From Xanthomonas rydalmerensis (lineage in GTDB: Bacteria; Pseudomonadota; Gammaproteobacteria; Xanthomonadales; Xanthomonadaceae), in NCBI RefSeq assembly GCF_033170385.1, contig NZ_CP126170.1, forward strand, positions 219,501 through 283,500: DNA of 64,000 bases, given 5' to 3'. This document shows positions 20,676 to 29,565 of this stretch, one piece after another. Numbering within the stretch: position 1 is the stretch's first letter; each line of letters begins with the position of its first letter. Both the position numbers and the translations under genes were made by a program. Under the pieces are notes generated by a model that made no database searches, was not told where the DNA came from, and saw nothing but the letters and a program-made list of their open reading frames with translations.

Positions 20676-21652
20676 GACGGGCTCCTTGCGTCGCGCATCG
20701 CGCGCAACTGCTGCAGGGTGGTTCCCAGTTCGGGAATGGTCGGGCGCAGATCGGCGTTGGCCAGAGTGCGCAGCGCGGCGCGGCGTTCGCGCAGTTGCGG
20801 CGACTCCGGCCACAGCCGCGACAGCCAGCGCCCGGCGCCGGCCAGTGCGCTGCGATAGCCGCGCGTGTCGCCGCGTTCCAGCGCCGCGCGCGCCAGGGTC
20901 AGGTCCAGCTGCAGCGCATCGTGGGCAGCAACTCGCTCCGAGCTGGCGACCAACACGCCGCCCTGCGAGGGGCGGATCTTCACCAGCGGCGCCAGCACGC
21001 GCTGCCACAGCGGCTGTTGTGCGTTTTCCGGCAATTGCGTCGGCAGGGCGGCGAGGCTGGCAGAGAAGGCATCCAGTTGCGCCGCCAGGCGCGCCTGCGG
21101 CCCATCGCCCAGCGCGTCCAGGGCGGTGCGTTCCTGCAGCAGCGCCTGGCGCAGGTTGAGGAATTGCGGATCGTCGATGCCGTCCAGCACACCGCTGGCC
21201 AGGGCGTAGGCGCGGCGCGCACCGGCCGCATCGCCGGCCAGCAGCAGCCGCTGCTGGCCCTGGTTGAGCAGCAACTCGACCTCGTCCAGGCGCAGCGCCT
21301 GCGCACCGTGGCGGTTGGAATCGGCGAGCTTGGCGACATTGGCCTCCAGCAGCGCGCTGCGCTGGCTCAGGCCGAGCATCTCATCGCGCAGCACGCGGTT
21401 GGTGCTGGCAGCGTCCTGCAACCGCTGCACGGTGGCGCGCTGGTCGCGGCGCAGGCTGTCCTGGGCCTGCTGCAAGGCCTGCAGTTGCTGCTGCAGGTCC
21501 GATTGCTGGGCCAGTTCGCGCGCGCTGCGCGCCTGCCACCAGTCCCAGCCACGCCAGCCGGCGAACGCCAACGCGGCCAGCGTGGCGAGTACCAGCAGCA
21601 ACCAGATCCAGCGTGTGGAACGGCGAGGCGTGATCGGGATTTCGTCGGTCAT
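20672..21652 (-). CDS. hemX: HemX-like uroporphyrinogen operon membrane protein
   Basis: 326 residues from the ATG at 21652, chosen because the hydrophobic anchor (WIWLLLVLATLAALAFAGW, about 15-33) then sits near the N-terminus; the 31-residue upstream extension is Arg/Pro-rich and unlike the family. The anchor is followed by a coiled coil (ELAQQSDLQQQLQALQQAQ...) and a helical domain with ALRLDEVELLLNQGQQRLLLAGD, a block conserved in HemX proteins. The N-out single-pass topology and lack of methyltransferase motifs argue against enzyme activity. Confidence 0.88.
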   Translation of the reverse strand: MTDEIPITPRRSTRWIWLLLVLATLAALAFAGWRGWDWWQARSARELAQQSDLQQQLQALQQAQDSLRRDQRATVQRLQDAASTNRVLRDEMLGLSQRSALLEANVAKLADSNRHGAQALRLDEVELLLNQGQQRLLLAGDAAGARRAYALASGVLDGIDDPQFLNLRQALLQERTALDALGDGPQARLAAQLDAFSASLAALPTQLPENAQQPLWQRVLAPLVKIRPSQGGVLVASSERVAAHDALQLDLTLARAALERGDTRGYRSALAGAGRWLSRLWPESPQLRERRAALRTLANADLRPTIPELGTTLQQLRAMRDARSPS

Positions 21653-21764
21653 CGGCAGCGTCCTGAGGGCCGTCGCCCGTCGCGAGCAAGGCGGCGGTCG
21701 GCGCGGCACCGCCGGAGCATGGCGTGATCGGCACCGCGGCCGCAACCCGGGCGCAGGTCCGCGT

Positions 21765-22538
21765 TCAGCGAGGTGGCAAGCGCGTTACGATCGCCGCCGC
21801 GGCGGCCACCATTTGCTCCGGCATCGGGCCGGCCGCCTGCGCGACGTCGACGAATCCCAGGTCCGCCGCCAGGGTCGCCAGGCGCGCGCTGGCCGCGACC
21901 ACCGGCCGCGTGCGCCAGGCCTGCGCCAGGTCCTCGGGCAACTGCGCCAGCACCTGTTGCAGCGCCTCGCCGCTGCTCAAGGCCAGCACCCCGGGCGGTG
22001 CCGCACGCAGGCGGGCCAGGTCGGCCGGGCGCAGTTGCACCGGTTCGCGGACATAGACGTCGGCGCGCAGCAGCGGGGTGCCGCGCGCCTGCAGGTGCGC
22101 GGCGATCAGGCCGCGCCCGCCGGGGGCGGTGATCAGTCCCACCGGCAGGTCGCGCGCGGCCAGTGCCGGCAGCGCCAGCAGGCCGTCGCTGTCCATCCGC
22201 GCCGGCGTCGCCACCTCGGCGATGCCGTGCTCGTGCAACGCGCGCGCCGTGCCTGCGCCCACCGCCAGCCAGCACTGGCCTGGACGTGCCGCCAGCGGCT
22301 GCAGCGCCGCTGCCGCGCGCACCGCCGCCGGGCTGCTGACGATGACCCGCGGCGCGTCCAGCGCCGTGGCCAGGGCCGCACGGGTGGCGGGATCGGCGCG
22401 CGGCCGCAGCCGCCACGGCGACACCGCCAGCACGCGTCCGCCGCAGCGCGCCGCGGCGCGTCGCAGCGGTGCGTGCTCGCCCTGCGGGCGCAGCGAGATC
22501 AGGGTCCAGGCCGGGGCGGCGGTTGCATGCGCGCTCAT
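21765..22538 (-). CDS. hemD: Uroporphyrinogen-III synthase
   Basis: 257 residues, normal for HemD, which closes and inverts ring D of hydroxymethylbilane. Sequence identity is always low in this family; the useful signs are SPWRLRPRADP and VIVSSPAAVRAAA in domain 1, VGAGTARALHEHGI, ITAPGGRGLIAAHL and ADVYVREPV, and ALSSGEALQQVLAQL in domain 2. The operon order hemD-hemX-hemY confirms it. ATGs at 22547 and 22538 are both usable. The gap to hemX is 112 bases. No hemC is in the window. The gene is divergent from the thioesterase at 22581, with very little room between. Confidence 0.88.
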   Translation of the reverse strand: MSAHATAAPAWTLISLRPQGEHAPLRRAAARCGGRVLAVSPWRLRPRADPATRAALATALDAPRVIVSSPAAVRAAAALQPLAARPGQCWLAVGAGTARALHEHGIAEVATPARMDSDGLLALPALAARDLPVGLITAPGGRGLIAAHLQARGTPLLRADVYVREPVQLRPADLARLRAAPPGVLALSSGEALQQVLAQLPEDLAQAWRTRPVVAASARLATLAADLGFVDVAQAAGPMPEQMVAAAAAIVTRLPPR

Positions 22539-22580
22539 GCCAGGCATTATGCGAGCCCCCACCGGCAGCACAATCGCACC

Positions 22581-23051
22581 ATGGCAGCGGATCTTTCCTT
22601 CGAGGCGTTCCTGCAGCAGTTGCAACGGCAGTTCCAGGCCATGCCGCCGGTGGCCGCGCTGCAGGTCGCCGTGCACGGCTATGCCGACCAGCGCCTGCAG
22701 CTGGTCGCACCGCTGACGGCCAACATCAACGACAAGGGCAACGCCTTCGGCGGCAGCTTGGGCTCGGTGATGACCCTGGCCGGCTGGGGACTGGTCAACT
22801 GCGAACTGCACCGCGCCGGCCTGCAGGCCGACGTCTATGTCGCCGACAGCCAGGTGCGCTATCTGGCGCCGCTGTACGCCGATCTGCACGCCCAGGCCAC
22901 TGCCGACCCCGAGGGCGACTGGGACGTGTTCGTGAACACCTTCCGACAGCGCGGCCGTGCCCGCATCGGCATCCAGGCCCAGGTCGGTGTCCCCGGCGAG
23001 GCGGCGGCAGCGACCCTGAGCGGTCGCTTCGTGGCCATCGCCAAGGGGTAG
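22581..23051 (+). CDS. YiiD C-terminal-type hotdog thioesterase domain protein
   Basis: 156 residues matching the thioesterase domain that forms the C-terminal half of YiiD (GCN5-thioesterase fusions). Landmarks are LVAPLTANINDKGNAFGGSL, with the Asn/Asp catalytic region, WGLVNCEL and SQVRYLAPLYADLHA. Here it is free-standing. It would hydrolyse a short or medium acyl thioester; substrate unknown. The 5' end is only 42 bases from the hemD start, so the two divergent promoters overlap. Confidence 0.82.
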   Translation: MAADLSFEAFLQQLQRQFQAMPPVAALQVAVHGYADQRLQLVAPLTANINDKGNAFGGSLGSVMTLAGWGLVNCELHRAGLQADVYVADSQVRYLAPLYADLHAQATADPEGDWDVFVNTFRQRGRARIGIQAQVGVPGEAAAATLSGRFVAIAKG

Positions 23052-23094
23052 GATGCGCGGATCGCGCGCCCCGCGCGCCGCCCTGGACGCCACC

Positions 23095-23514
23095 ATGCCT
23101 TCGATGTTCCGCGCGCTCGCGCTGCTGTTGCTGCTGGGCTGGACCGGCGCGGCCGTGGCCGGCAGCCGCGCGCAACAGCGCAAGCTCGACGACCTGCAGA
23201 CCGCTTACGCCGCCGCGGTCCGCTGGAGCGAGTTCGAAACCGCCTGGCAGGTCGTGGATCCGGCCTACCGCCAGGCGCATCCGCTGACCGACCTGCAATT
23301 GGAGCGCTACCGGCAGATCCAGGTCTCCTCCTACAAGGTCGGCGGCGCCGCGGTGGGCGACGGCGAGGCGCTGCGCGAGATCGAACTGGGCGTGATCAAC
23401 CGCAATACCCAGGCCGAACGCGTCGTCCGCTACCGCGAGCGCTGGCGCTGGGATCCCGAGGCCAAGACCTGGTGGCTGCAGGACGGCCTGCCGGACCTGT
23501 GGAACGGCCAGTAG
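23095..23514 (+). CDS. Small exported protein of unknown function
   Basis: 139 residues from ATG 23095 (alternatives 23053 and 23104). A signal peptide (MFRALALLLLLGWTGAAVAG) is cleaved after about residue 23. The mature part is an alpha/beta fold of about 115 residues with WSEFETAWQVVDPAYRQAHPLTD and ERVVRYRERWRWDPEAKTWWL, which looks like an NTF2-type fold. No catalytic motif is visible. It lies 44 bases after the thioesterase and 53 before the rhodanese gene. Confidence 0.75.
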   Translation: MPSMFRALALLLLLGWTGAAVAGSRAQQRKLDDLQTAYAAAVRWSEFETAWQVVDPAYRQAHPLTDLQLERYRQIQVSSYKVGGAAVGDGEALREIELGVINRNTQAERVVRYRERWRWDPEAKTWWLQDGLPDLWNGQ

Positions 23515-23567
23515 CGCGGTCGCCGAGCTGTGCGACAATCGGCGCCCGCTTCCCGCCCCCGAGTCCC

Positions 23568-24002
23568 GTGAACTTCGAAGAACTGCTGGCCTTCGCTGGC
23601 CGCAACCCGATGCTGGCCCTGGCCCTGGTGGGCCTCACCATCGCCCTGATCGTCACCGAAGTGGCGCGCCTGTTCCGTGGCTACAAGAGCCTGCGGCCGG
23701 CCGAGCTGACCCGCCTGATCAACGCCGGCAACGCGGTGCTGGTCGACCTGTCGGCCTCGGCCGATTTCGAGAAGGGTCACATTGCCGGCAGCCGCAATGC
23801 CACCGCCAGCCAGTTCGGCCCCGAGCACAAGCTGGTGGCCAACGCCAAGGCGCAGCCGGTGGTCTTGGTCTGCCGCACCGGCACCACTGCCGACGGCGCC
23901 GCCAAGCAGTTGAAGAAGGCCGGCTTCGAGCAGGTCTACGTGCTGGAGGGCGGCATCGCCGCCTGGCAGCAGGCCGAGCTGCCGCTGGTCAAGGGCCGCT
24001 GA
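23568..24002 (+). CDS. Membrane-anchored rhodanese-like protein (YibN type)
   Basis: 144 residues from a GTG at 23568. One N-terminal membrane segment ([18 protein letters not shown]) places the rhodanese domain on a membrane. The active-site loop is CRTGTT, with Cys102 as the persulfide carrier. E. coli YibN has the same anchor and also lies upstream of secB and gpsA, as here, so it is the same ancient linkage. A GACAAT hexamer at 23534-23539 is the candidate -10 box; the leader would be about 20-30 bases. Confidence 0.85.
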   Translation: MNFEELLAFAGRNPMLALALVGLTIALIVTEVARLFRGYKSLRPAELTRLINAGNAVLVDLSASADFEKGHIAGSRNATASQFGPEHKLVANAKAQPVVLVCRTGTTADGAAKQLKKAGFEQVYVLEGGIAAWQQAELPLVKGR

Positions 24003-24087
24003 GACCGCGTCCGGCCGGACCCGAGGGTCGCGGCCGGCGTGTGATAATCCCGTTTCTTTCTGTCACCGAATCCACCGGAGTCACGCA

Positions 24088-24606
24088 ATGTCCGACCTCA
24101 CCAACAACGGCGCCGCGGCGCCGGCCGACGCCGCGGCCGGCCCCGCTTTCACCATCGAGAAGATCTACGTCAAGGACGTGTCCTTCGAGTCCCCCAACGC
24201 GCCGTCGGTGTTCAACGACAACGCCCAGCCGGAACTGCAGCTCAACCTCAACCAGCGCGTGCAGCAGCTGAACGAGCAGGCCTTCGAAGTCGTGCTGGCC
24301 GTGACCCTGACCTGCACCGCCGGCGGCAAGACCGCCTACGTGGCCGAAGTGCAGCAGGCCGGCGTGTTCGGCCTGGTCGGCCTGGACCCGCAGGCGGTGG
24401 ACGTGCTGCTCGGCACCCAGTGCCCGAGCATCCTGTTCCCGTACGTGCGTTCGCTGGTCAGCGACCTGATCCAGGCCGGCGGCTTCCCGCCGTTCTTCCT
24501 GCAGCCGATCAACTTCGAGGCCCTGTACGCCGAGACCCTGCGCCAGCGTGCGCAGCAGGGCGAGGGTCAGTCGCTGGCCGATTCGGAGCCGGCCGGCAAC
24601 GCCTGA
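24088..24606 (+). CDS. secB: Protein-export chaperone SecB
   Basis: 172 residues. SecB tetramers hold preproteins unfolded and deliver them to SecA. Diagnostic sequence: [19 protein letters not shown] near the N-terminus, [19 protein letters not shown], and [33 protein letters not shown]. The C-terminal tail is longer than in E. coli. A GATAAT hexamer at 24043-24048 lies 39 bases before the ATG. gpsA follows after 18 bases. Confidence 0.97.
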   Translation: MSDLTNNGAAAPADAAAGPAFTIEKIYVKDVSFESPNAPSVFNDNAQPELQLNLNQRVQQLNEQAFEVVLAVTLTCTAGGKTAYVAEVQQAGVFGLVGLDPQAVDVLLGTQCPSILFPYVRSLVSDLIQAGGFPPFFLQPINFEALYAETLRQRAQQGEGQSLADSEPAGNA

Positions 24607-24624
24607 GCGCGTTCGCCGTTGCGC

Positions 24625-25650
24625 ATGCGCGATAACGCCAAGAAGAAGATCGCCGTCCTCGGCGCCGGCTCCTGGGGCACGGCGCTGGCGTCGCTCACCG
24701 CGCGGCACGGGTATCCGACCGTGCTGTGGGGCCGCGATGCCGTGGTCGCCGAGGCCATCGGGCAGCGCCACGAAAACCCGCGCTATCTGCCGGGGATCGC
24801 GCTGCCGGAGGGCCTGCAGGCCACCACCGACCTGGCGGCGGCCATCGACGGCGCCGACTGGATCCTGGTCGTAGTGCCGTCGCATGCGTTCACCGAGACC
24901 CTGCGCCAGCTGGCGCCGCTGCGCCCGTCACAAGCCGGCGTGGCCTGGGCGACCAAGGGCTTCGAGCCCGGATCGGGGCGTTTCCTGCACGAAGTGGCGC
25001 AGGAGATCCTCGGCGAGGCGGTGCCGCTGGCGGTGGTCACCGGCCCGTCCTTCGCCAAGGAAGTGGCCCTGGACCTGCCGACGGCGGTGACCGTGCACGG
25101 CGATGCCGCGTTCGCGCAGCAGGTCGCCGACGCGATGCACGGCCCGACCTTCCGCGCCTACACCGGCGACGACATGGTCGGCGCCGAGCTGGGTGGGGCG
25201 ATGAAGAACGTGCTGGCGGTGGCCACCGGCGTGGCCGACGGCATGGAGCTGGGCCTCAACGCCCGTGCCGGCCTGATCACCCGTGGCCTCAACGAGATGC
25301 TGCGGCTGGCCGCGGCGATCGGCGCCAAGCCGGAGACCCTGATGGGCCTGGCCGGACTCGGCGACCTGGTGCTCACCTGTACCGGCGACCTGTCGCGCAA
25401 CCGCCGGCTGGGTCTGGCGCTGGGGCGTGGGCAGCCGCTGCAGGAGGCGGTGCGTGCGATCGGGCAGGTGGTCGAGTCGGTGCAGACCGCCGACGAGGTG
25501 ATGCGCCAGGCCGAGCGCCACGGCATCGATCTGCCGATCTCCAATGCGGTGCGCGCGGTCCTGCACGGCGAACTGACCCCGGCGGTCGGCCTGCAGCAGT
25601 TGCTGGCGCGCGAACAGAAGCCCGAGTACCCGACCACCCTGTTCAGTTGA
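24625..25650 (+). CDS. gpsA: Glycerol-3-phosphate dehydrogenase [NAD(P)+]
   Basis: 341 residues from ATG 24625 (a TTG two codons upstream is possible). The enzyme reduces dihydroxyacetone phosphate to sn-glycerol-3-phosphate for phospholipid synthesis. The dinucleotide fold begins with [12 protein letters not shown]; further signs are [34 protein letters not shown], the substrate Lys in [11 protein letters not shown], and [24 protein letters not shown] strong terminator follows at 25673. Confidence 0.97.
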   Translation: MRDNAKKKIAVLGAGSWGTALASLTARHGYPTVLWGRDAVVAEAIGQRHENPRYLPGIALPEGLQATTDLAAAIDGADWILVVVPSHAFTETLRQLAPLRPSQAGVAWATKGFEPGSGRFLHEVAQEILGEAVPLAVVTGPSFAKEVALDLPTAVTVHGDAAFAQQVADAMHGPTFRAYTGDDMVGAELGGAMKNVLAVATGVADGMELGLNARAGLITRGLNEMLRLAAAIGAKPETLMGLAGLGDLVLTCTGDLSRNRRLGLALGRGQPLQEAVRAIGQVVESVQTADEVMRQAERHGIDLPISNAVRAVLHGELTPAVGLQQLLAREQKPEYPTTLFS

Positions 25651-25672
25651 TCCGGCCCACTGCCGGAAACGA

Positions 25673-25697
25673 AAACGCCCGGCCTGGCCGGGCGTTT
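25673..25697 (+). terminator. Terminator after gpsA
   Basis: AAACGCCCGGCC and its complement form a 12-bp palindrome around a single T, 22 bases after the gpsA stop, ending in a short T run. It is the end of the rhodanese-secB-gpsA unit. Confidence 0.75.
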
Positions 25698-25745
25698 GCG
25701 TATCTGCACGCCAGCGCGTAATGGACGACGGCCGGATCGACAGGC

Positions 25746-25776
25746 AAAAAAAAGCCCGGTCGTGGGACCGGGCTTT
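25746..25776 (-). terminator. Rho-independent terminator of ax21
   Basis: Read on the minus strand, AAAGCCCGGTC pairs with GACCGGGCTTT across a four-base loop and is followed by a run of eight T residues. This is a textbook intrinsic terminator, placed 54 bases after the ax21 stop. Confidence 0.88.
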
Positions 25777-25829
25777 CCGAACCGCGCGCGGCGGGAGAGA
25801 GAGACGACGCGCGCAGCGCTAGGCAACGC

Positions 25830-26402
25830 TTACCAGCTGAAGCGCGGGCCGACGAACCATTCCTTGTCGCCGTTGCGGTCCATCTTCAGGTCGGCGCTCA
25901 GGCCCCAGTTCTGGTTCAGCTTGGCCTGGGCACCCAGACGGCCGTAGAACTCGCCTTCCGGATTGATGCCGTCCTTCTTCAGGTAGTCCTCGTAACCACC
26001 CAGGACATAGACTTCCAGGTACGGGTTGAACGCGGTGCGGATACCCGCTTCGGCGCTCCAGCCGTTGAACTTGGTGCCGTATTCCGGGGCGAAACGGTTG
26101 TAGGCCACGCGGGTCACCAGGTCGGTGCTGGTCGCGATCTCGTGGTTGTAGCCGGCGCCGACGCGCCACTGGTCGACGCGCACGTCGCCGAAGTCGGTCT
26201 TCTGGCGGTTGAAGTCGCCGAACACGCTGAAGTTCGGGTGGAACGCGTAGGAACCCTTCACCGCCCAACCGTCGGCGTCGCCGCCGTTGGCGTCGGTCTT
26301 GACGTAGCCGGCTTCGGCGTAGTTGTAGGAAAGGCCTTCGGCAGCCGAAGCGGCGAACGGCAGGGTGGCCAGGAGGCCGAGAGCAAGCAGAGAGGTCTTC
26401 AT
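25830..26402 (-). CDS. ax21: Ax21-family outer membrane protein
   Basis: 190 residues: a 20-residue signal peptide (MKTSLLALGLLATLPFAASA) then amphipathic strands ending in an aromatic residue (VGPRFSW), as in a small outer membrane beta-barrel. The order SYNYAEAGYV, ADGWAVKGSYAFHPNFSVFGDF and QWRVGAGYNHEI matches Ax21 of Xanthomonas and its Stenotrophomonas relatives. The protein was once proposed as the ligand of the rice XA21 receptor; that claim was withdrawn, and a structural or vesicle-associated outer membrane role is now assumed. The predicted terminator gives a single-gene transcript. Confidence 0.92.
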   Translation of the reverse strand: MKTSLLALGLLATLPFAASAAEGLSYNYAEAGYVKTDANGGDADGWAVKGSYAFHPNFSVFGDFNRQKTDFGDVRVDQWRVGAGYNHEIATSTDLVTRVAYNRFAPEYGTKFNGWSAEAGIRTAFNPYLEVYVLGGYEDYLKKDGINPEGEFYGRLGAQAKLNQNWGLSADLKMDRNGDKEWFVGPRFSW

Positions 26403-26651
26403 AATCGGGTACCTTCGTTATTAGGTTTGTCGGCGCTGAGGCGTGGGGCCGTTCGCTGCCGATATGTAAATTATCCGTTAGCGACCCGAACTCGCCCTGA
26501 ATCCCAAACTAACTAGTGCATAAATTAAACGCCCCGTTCAGGCGGGTGAGGTGCATTGTTTGGGCGGGCATCCGGTTCTTTCAGAACAACGAAGTCCTGA
26601 TTCGGGCGTGCCATCGCCGGCTGCGACGCGCTTCGCTCGCGCGATCACTCT

Positions 26652-27194
26652 TTACAGCGCGGCGAGCTTCTCGATCGCATCGTGCACCCGCCGTCTGTCC
26701 ATGTGCACGACCGAGCGGTGGATCGTCGCGCCTTCGATGAAGGCGTCGATGGCGGCGGATGCCGTAGCGGAGAAATGCGTTTCCAGGGCCGCCCGGCTCC
26801 TGGCCATCCACTGCTGCATGATCGCGGTCATCTCCGGATGCCGGCGGGCGAAGGCATACAGTTCGTAGCTCAGCAGCAGCACGCGCGGGGACGCCGTGCC
26901 CTCGGCGAAGATGATGTTCACCACCGCCTCGCAAGCCTGCGCGTGGTTCTGCGCGGTGCGGATTTCGGCGGCGAAGTCGGTGGACACCTCCTGGGAGAAA
27001 CGGGTGAACGCGGCCACCAGCAGCGCGTGCATCGAGCCGAAGTAATACGTGGTGGCGCTGAGCGGAACGCCGGCTTCCTCGGCGACCTTGCGGAACGTGG
27101 TGCCTGCGACGCCGTGCTCCAGGATCACCCGCAGCGCGGCCTGCTCGATCGCTTCCTTCCGGTGCGGATCCTGGCGCCAGGTCCTGCCGCTCAT
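26652..27194 (-). CDS. TetR-family repressor
   Basis: 180 residues. The N-terminal helix-turn-helix is clear: REAIEQAALRVILEHGV-like helix 1 (here KEAIEQAALRVILEHG), TTFRKVAEEAGVPLSATTYYFGSM as the recognition region. The rest is a helical ligand domain with no recognisable pocket. It is divergent from the DUF1349 gene at 27343 and the shared 148-base gap contains a near-perfect palindrome overlapping a sigma-70 promoter, so it most likely represses that gene and perhaps itself. Start ATG 27194; the frame continues upstream without homology. Confidence 0.9.
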   Translation of the reverse strand: MSGRTWRQDPHRKEAIEQAALRVILEHGVAGTTFRKVAEEAGVPLSATTYYFGSMHALLVAAFTRFSQEVSTDFAAEIRTAQNHAQACEAVVNIIFAEGTASPRVLLLSYELYAFARRHPEMTAIMQQWMARSRAALETHFSATASAAIDAFIEGATIHRSVVHMDRRRVHDAIEKLAAL

Positions 27195-27241
27195 GCCTGT
27201 CCAACGCTGTTTCGACGAAGGCCGATGATCGCAGTTCGCGG

Positions 27242-27273
27242 TTGACACCTCAATTGGTACGGATGTACAAATT
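27242..27273 (+). promoter_or_regulatory. Sigma-70 promoter with overlapping TetR-type operator
   Basis: TTGACA at 27242-27247 and TACAAA at 27266-27271, spaced 18 bases. Over the spacer and -10 box lies an inverted repeat, AATTGGTAC (27252-27260) and GTACAAATT (27265-27273), matching at 8 of 9 positions around GGAT. A repressor bound here would block RNA polymerase. Confidence 0.82.
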
Positions 27274-27342
27274 CGCCGATGAGGTCGACGAAGGCCATCG
27301 CAGCGATGGCGCCTCCGAAACAGCAACGTGAGGAGCACAGCG

Positions 27343-28032
27343 ATGGCGAATTCCGGGGAGCGGGACGTGGATATCGGCCGCCGGGCGACCCTGGGCGGCC
27401 TCGCCGCCGGTGGCGTCGTGCTGGCCACCGGGGCACGCGCGGTGGCGCCTTCCGGTTGGGAGGCGGGCACCTGGCTCAATGCACCGAAGGTCCATCGGAT
27501 CCTGCCCGACGGCGTGCTCGAGGTCGTCACCGCCAAGGGCAGCGACTTCTGGCGCGAAACCCACTACGGGTTCACCCGCGACAGCGGGCACTTTCTCGGC
27601 ATCGCCGCGCCCGCGCGCTTCACCTGCCAGCTCCGCGTCCGCGGAAAATTCGAGCAACTCTACGATCAGGCCGGCCTCATGGTCCGGGTCGACGAGCGGC
27701 GTTGGGTGAAGGCCGGTATCGAATTGAGCGATGGGCGCCCGATGCTCAGCAGCGTGTTGACCGACGGCCGCTCGGACTGGGCCACCGGCCCGTACGAAGC
27801 GGACGCCTCGGACTTCTGGATGCGCGCCACGGTGGACAAGGGGGTGCTGCGCCTGCAGGTCTCGCGCGACGCGAAGTACTGGCCGCTGGTGCGGTTGTGT
27901 CCGTTCCCGGTTGCGTCCTCTTACCTCGTCGGCCCGATGACCTGCACGCCGGAGCGCGAGGGATTGATCGTCCGCTTCTCCGACTGGAGCCTGGGACCGG
28001 TGCTGGGCAAGGATCTGCACGATCTCTCCTGA
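27343..28032 (+). CDS. DUF1349 protein with possible twin-arginine signal
   Basis: 229 residues from ATG 27343, with AGGAG at 27331-27335. The N-terminus has DIGRRATLGGLAAGGVVLA, which looks like a weak Tat signal (two Arg then a hydrophobic stretch). The body is a DUF1349 domain, a concanavalin-like beta sandwich: KGSDFWRETHYGF, YDQAGLMVRVDERRWVKAGIE, SDWATGPYEAD, LQVSRDAKYWPLVRL. Related proteins (YesU-like) are suspected carbohydrate binders. Expression should be induced by the ligand of the divergent TetR. Confidence 0.85.
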   Translation: MANSGERDVDIGRRATLGGLAAGGVVLATGARAVAPSGWEAGTWLNAPKVHRILPDGVLEVVTAKGSDFWRETHYGFTRDSGHFLGIAAPARFTCQLRVRGKFEQLYDQAGLMVRVDERRWVKAGIELSDGRPMLSSVLTDGRSDWATGPYEADASDFWMRATVDKGVLRLQVSRDAKYWPLVRLCPFPVASSYLVGPMTCTPEREGLIVRFSDWSLGPVLGKDLHDLS

Positions 28033-28056
28033 CGCCTCGCCTGCGCCAGCGCGCGT

Positions 28057-28464
28057 CTAACGATGCAGTGCAAGGCCCTTGGTGGCTTTTTCGATGGCCT
28101 TCTTGGGTCCGCGCAGGCCGAGCCCCACCAGGTTCAGAGCGACAGGATCTTCCGCCGCGAACGCCTGGCGATTGGCCGCGTCATGGCCGGTCGAGAACAT
28201 GGCGAAGACATACGGCAGCACGGTGATCTCGCGGGCCAACCCCACCCGGTGCGCGGCCCGAAGCCCGTCGAGATCGGCTTCGAACACCAGCATCGGCTGG
28301 CCGAGCAGGCAGCCGTAGCGATGGCCGTTGGCATCGATGTAAGGGTCGCCCATGGCGTCGGGGGCGGCCGCGGCGACGCCCGTCGCCAGGAAGGCGGCGA
28401 CGTTCAGGCGCTGCCACATCGCCAGGTCGTTGCGGACGATGATGGCCACTTTGGTGTCGAACAT
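28057..28464 (-). CDS. DUF2000 family protein
   Basis: 135 residues from ATG 28464. The pattern KVAIIVRNDLAMWQRLNVAAFLATG, PYIDANGHRYGCLLGQPMLVFEAD and VLPYVFAMFSTGHDAANRQAF is the DUF2000 family, which resembles peptidyl-tRNA hydrolase-II folds and has no assigned function. It follows the AraC-type gene in the same direction after 56 bases, so the two are probably one transcript and the regulator may respond to the same signal. Confidence 0.85.
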   Translation of the reverse strand: MFDTKVAIIVRNDLAMWQRLNVAAFLATGVAAAAPDAMGDPYIDANGHRYGCLLGQPMLVFEADLDGLRAAHRVGLAREITVLPYVFAMFSTGHDAANRQAFAAEDPVALNLVGLGLRGPKKAIEKATKGLALHR

Positions 28465-28520
28465 GTGCAACTCCGCAGTCTGGATGACGCGGCCATGGTC
28501 CGAGTTGCCGCCGCCGCGTT

Positions 28521-29378
28521 CTAGAACGTCTGTGCAGCACCGCCGGCACATTGCCGCTGGTACGCGGCCGGTGTGAGCCGGTAGGCGCGCTTGAACCAGC
28601 GGCCCAGATGGCTCTGATCGGCGAATCCGACCTTGAGCGCCACGTCCGCCGGTTCCTGTCCATCCGCCAGCAGGGCACGGGCAACGCGCAGGCGCAGCCG
28701 GATCAGGTAGGCATGCGGCGAGAGGCCGAACGTGCGCTGGAATTGCCGGGTGAGGCGGAACCGATCCAGGTCGGCGTGGTCGGCAAGCTCATCGAGGCTG
28801 ACGTCGCGTTCCATCTGCGCGTGCAGAAAATCCCTGGCGCGCGCCACCGTTGGCGTGGACGCGCACGGGCGCTGCGCCTCGGCCGACAGTTGCGGAGACA
28901 GCAGACGCATCATGCGGTCCAGGCTCTGGTCCCGCGCCAGCCGGCCTTCGCGTTGATGGATCGCGAGGAAGGCCTGGCATATTGCCGCGCTCAGCGCCGC
29001 GTCGTCGGCCAGGGTCGTGCGGAACGCCGGATGGAGCGCGGACATGTCCTCCTGGCCGAGGCGTTGCAGTGCGCTGGCCACCCAGCGCTGAGGCAGGTAG
29101 AGCATCGCGTAGGTGAAACCGTCCTCGGCGGGCGCATGTCCGTCGTGGACCGCGCCAGGCTCGATGAGGATCGCGCGCCCGGGCGTGCTGGTGTGCAGCG
29201 AACGATGGCAACGGAAGCGCTGCAGGCCCTGCAGGGTCACGCCGACCAGCACTTCGTCGTGATCGTGCGGATCGTAGGCATGCCCACGGAAATGCGCATG
29301 CACGCTTTCGATGCCGGTCTCCCGGTCGCGGCGGATCCTGACCCAGTCACTGGCGTCGGGTTGGGTGTTCGATGCCAT
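28521..29378 (-). CDS. AraC-family transcriptional regulator
   Basis: 285 residues from ATG 29378. N-terminal cupin-type ligand domain (HAYDPHDHDEVLVGVTLQG, PGRAILIEPGAVHDGH, with metal- or ligand-binding His), C-terminal pair of helix-turn-helices from about 190: SLDELADHADLDRFRLTRQFQRTFG and PADVALKVGFADQSHLGRWFKRAYRLTPAAYQ. The H-x-H in the cupin and the conserved GFADQSHLGRWFK are standard for AraC regulators of catabolic or stress genes. Its target is probably the downstream DUF2000 gene. Confidence 0.9.
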   Translation of the reverse strand: MASNTQPDASDWVRIRRDRETGIESVHAHFRGHAYDPHDHDEVLVGVTLQGLQRFRCHRSLHTSTPGRAILIEPGAVHDGHAPAEDGFTYAMLYLPQRWVASALQRLGQEDMSALHPAFRTTLADDAALSAAICQAFLAIHQREGRLARDQSLDRMMRLLSPQLSAEAQRPCASTPTVARARDFLHAQMERDVSLDELADHADLDRFRLTRQFQRTFGLSPHAYLIRLRLRVARALLADGQEPADVALKVGFADQSHLGRWFKRAYRLTPAAYQRQCAGGAAQTF

Positions 29379-29565
29379 TCGCGAAACCTGATGGGGCACG
29401 ACGGGCGGCGTTCTCGCTGGATGCAGAGGATGCGCCGAGATCCAGTGTAGGAACGGAGCGTCATGGGCTTCAAGCTGGACGCGGCGCGATCGGGAGGAAG
29501 AGGCTACGGATGTTTTCGCTGCCCCTGGATCGAAGCATCTTCGCTTCCGGGCGCGTGCCCTACGC

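Noticed and set aside
26516..26740. A 74-residue open frame on the plus strand near ax21.
   Set aside because: It overlaps the 3' end of the TetR gene in antisense, has no ribosome site and no motif.
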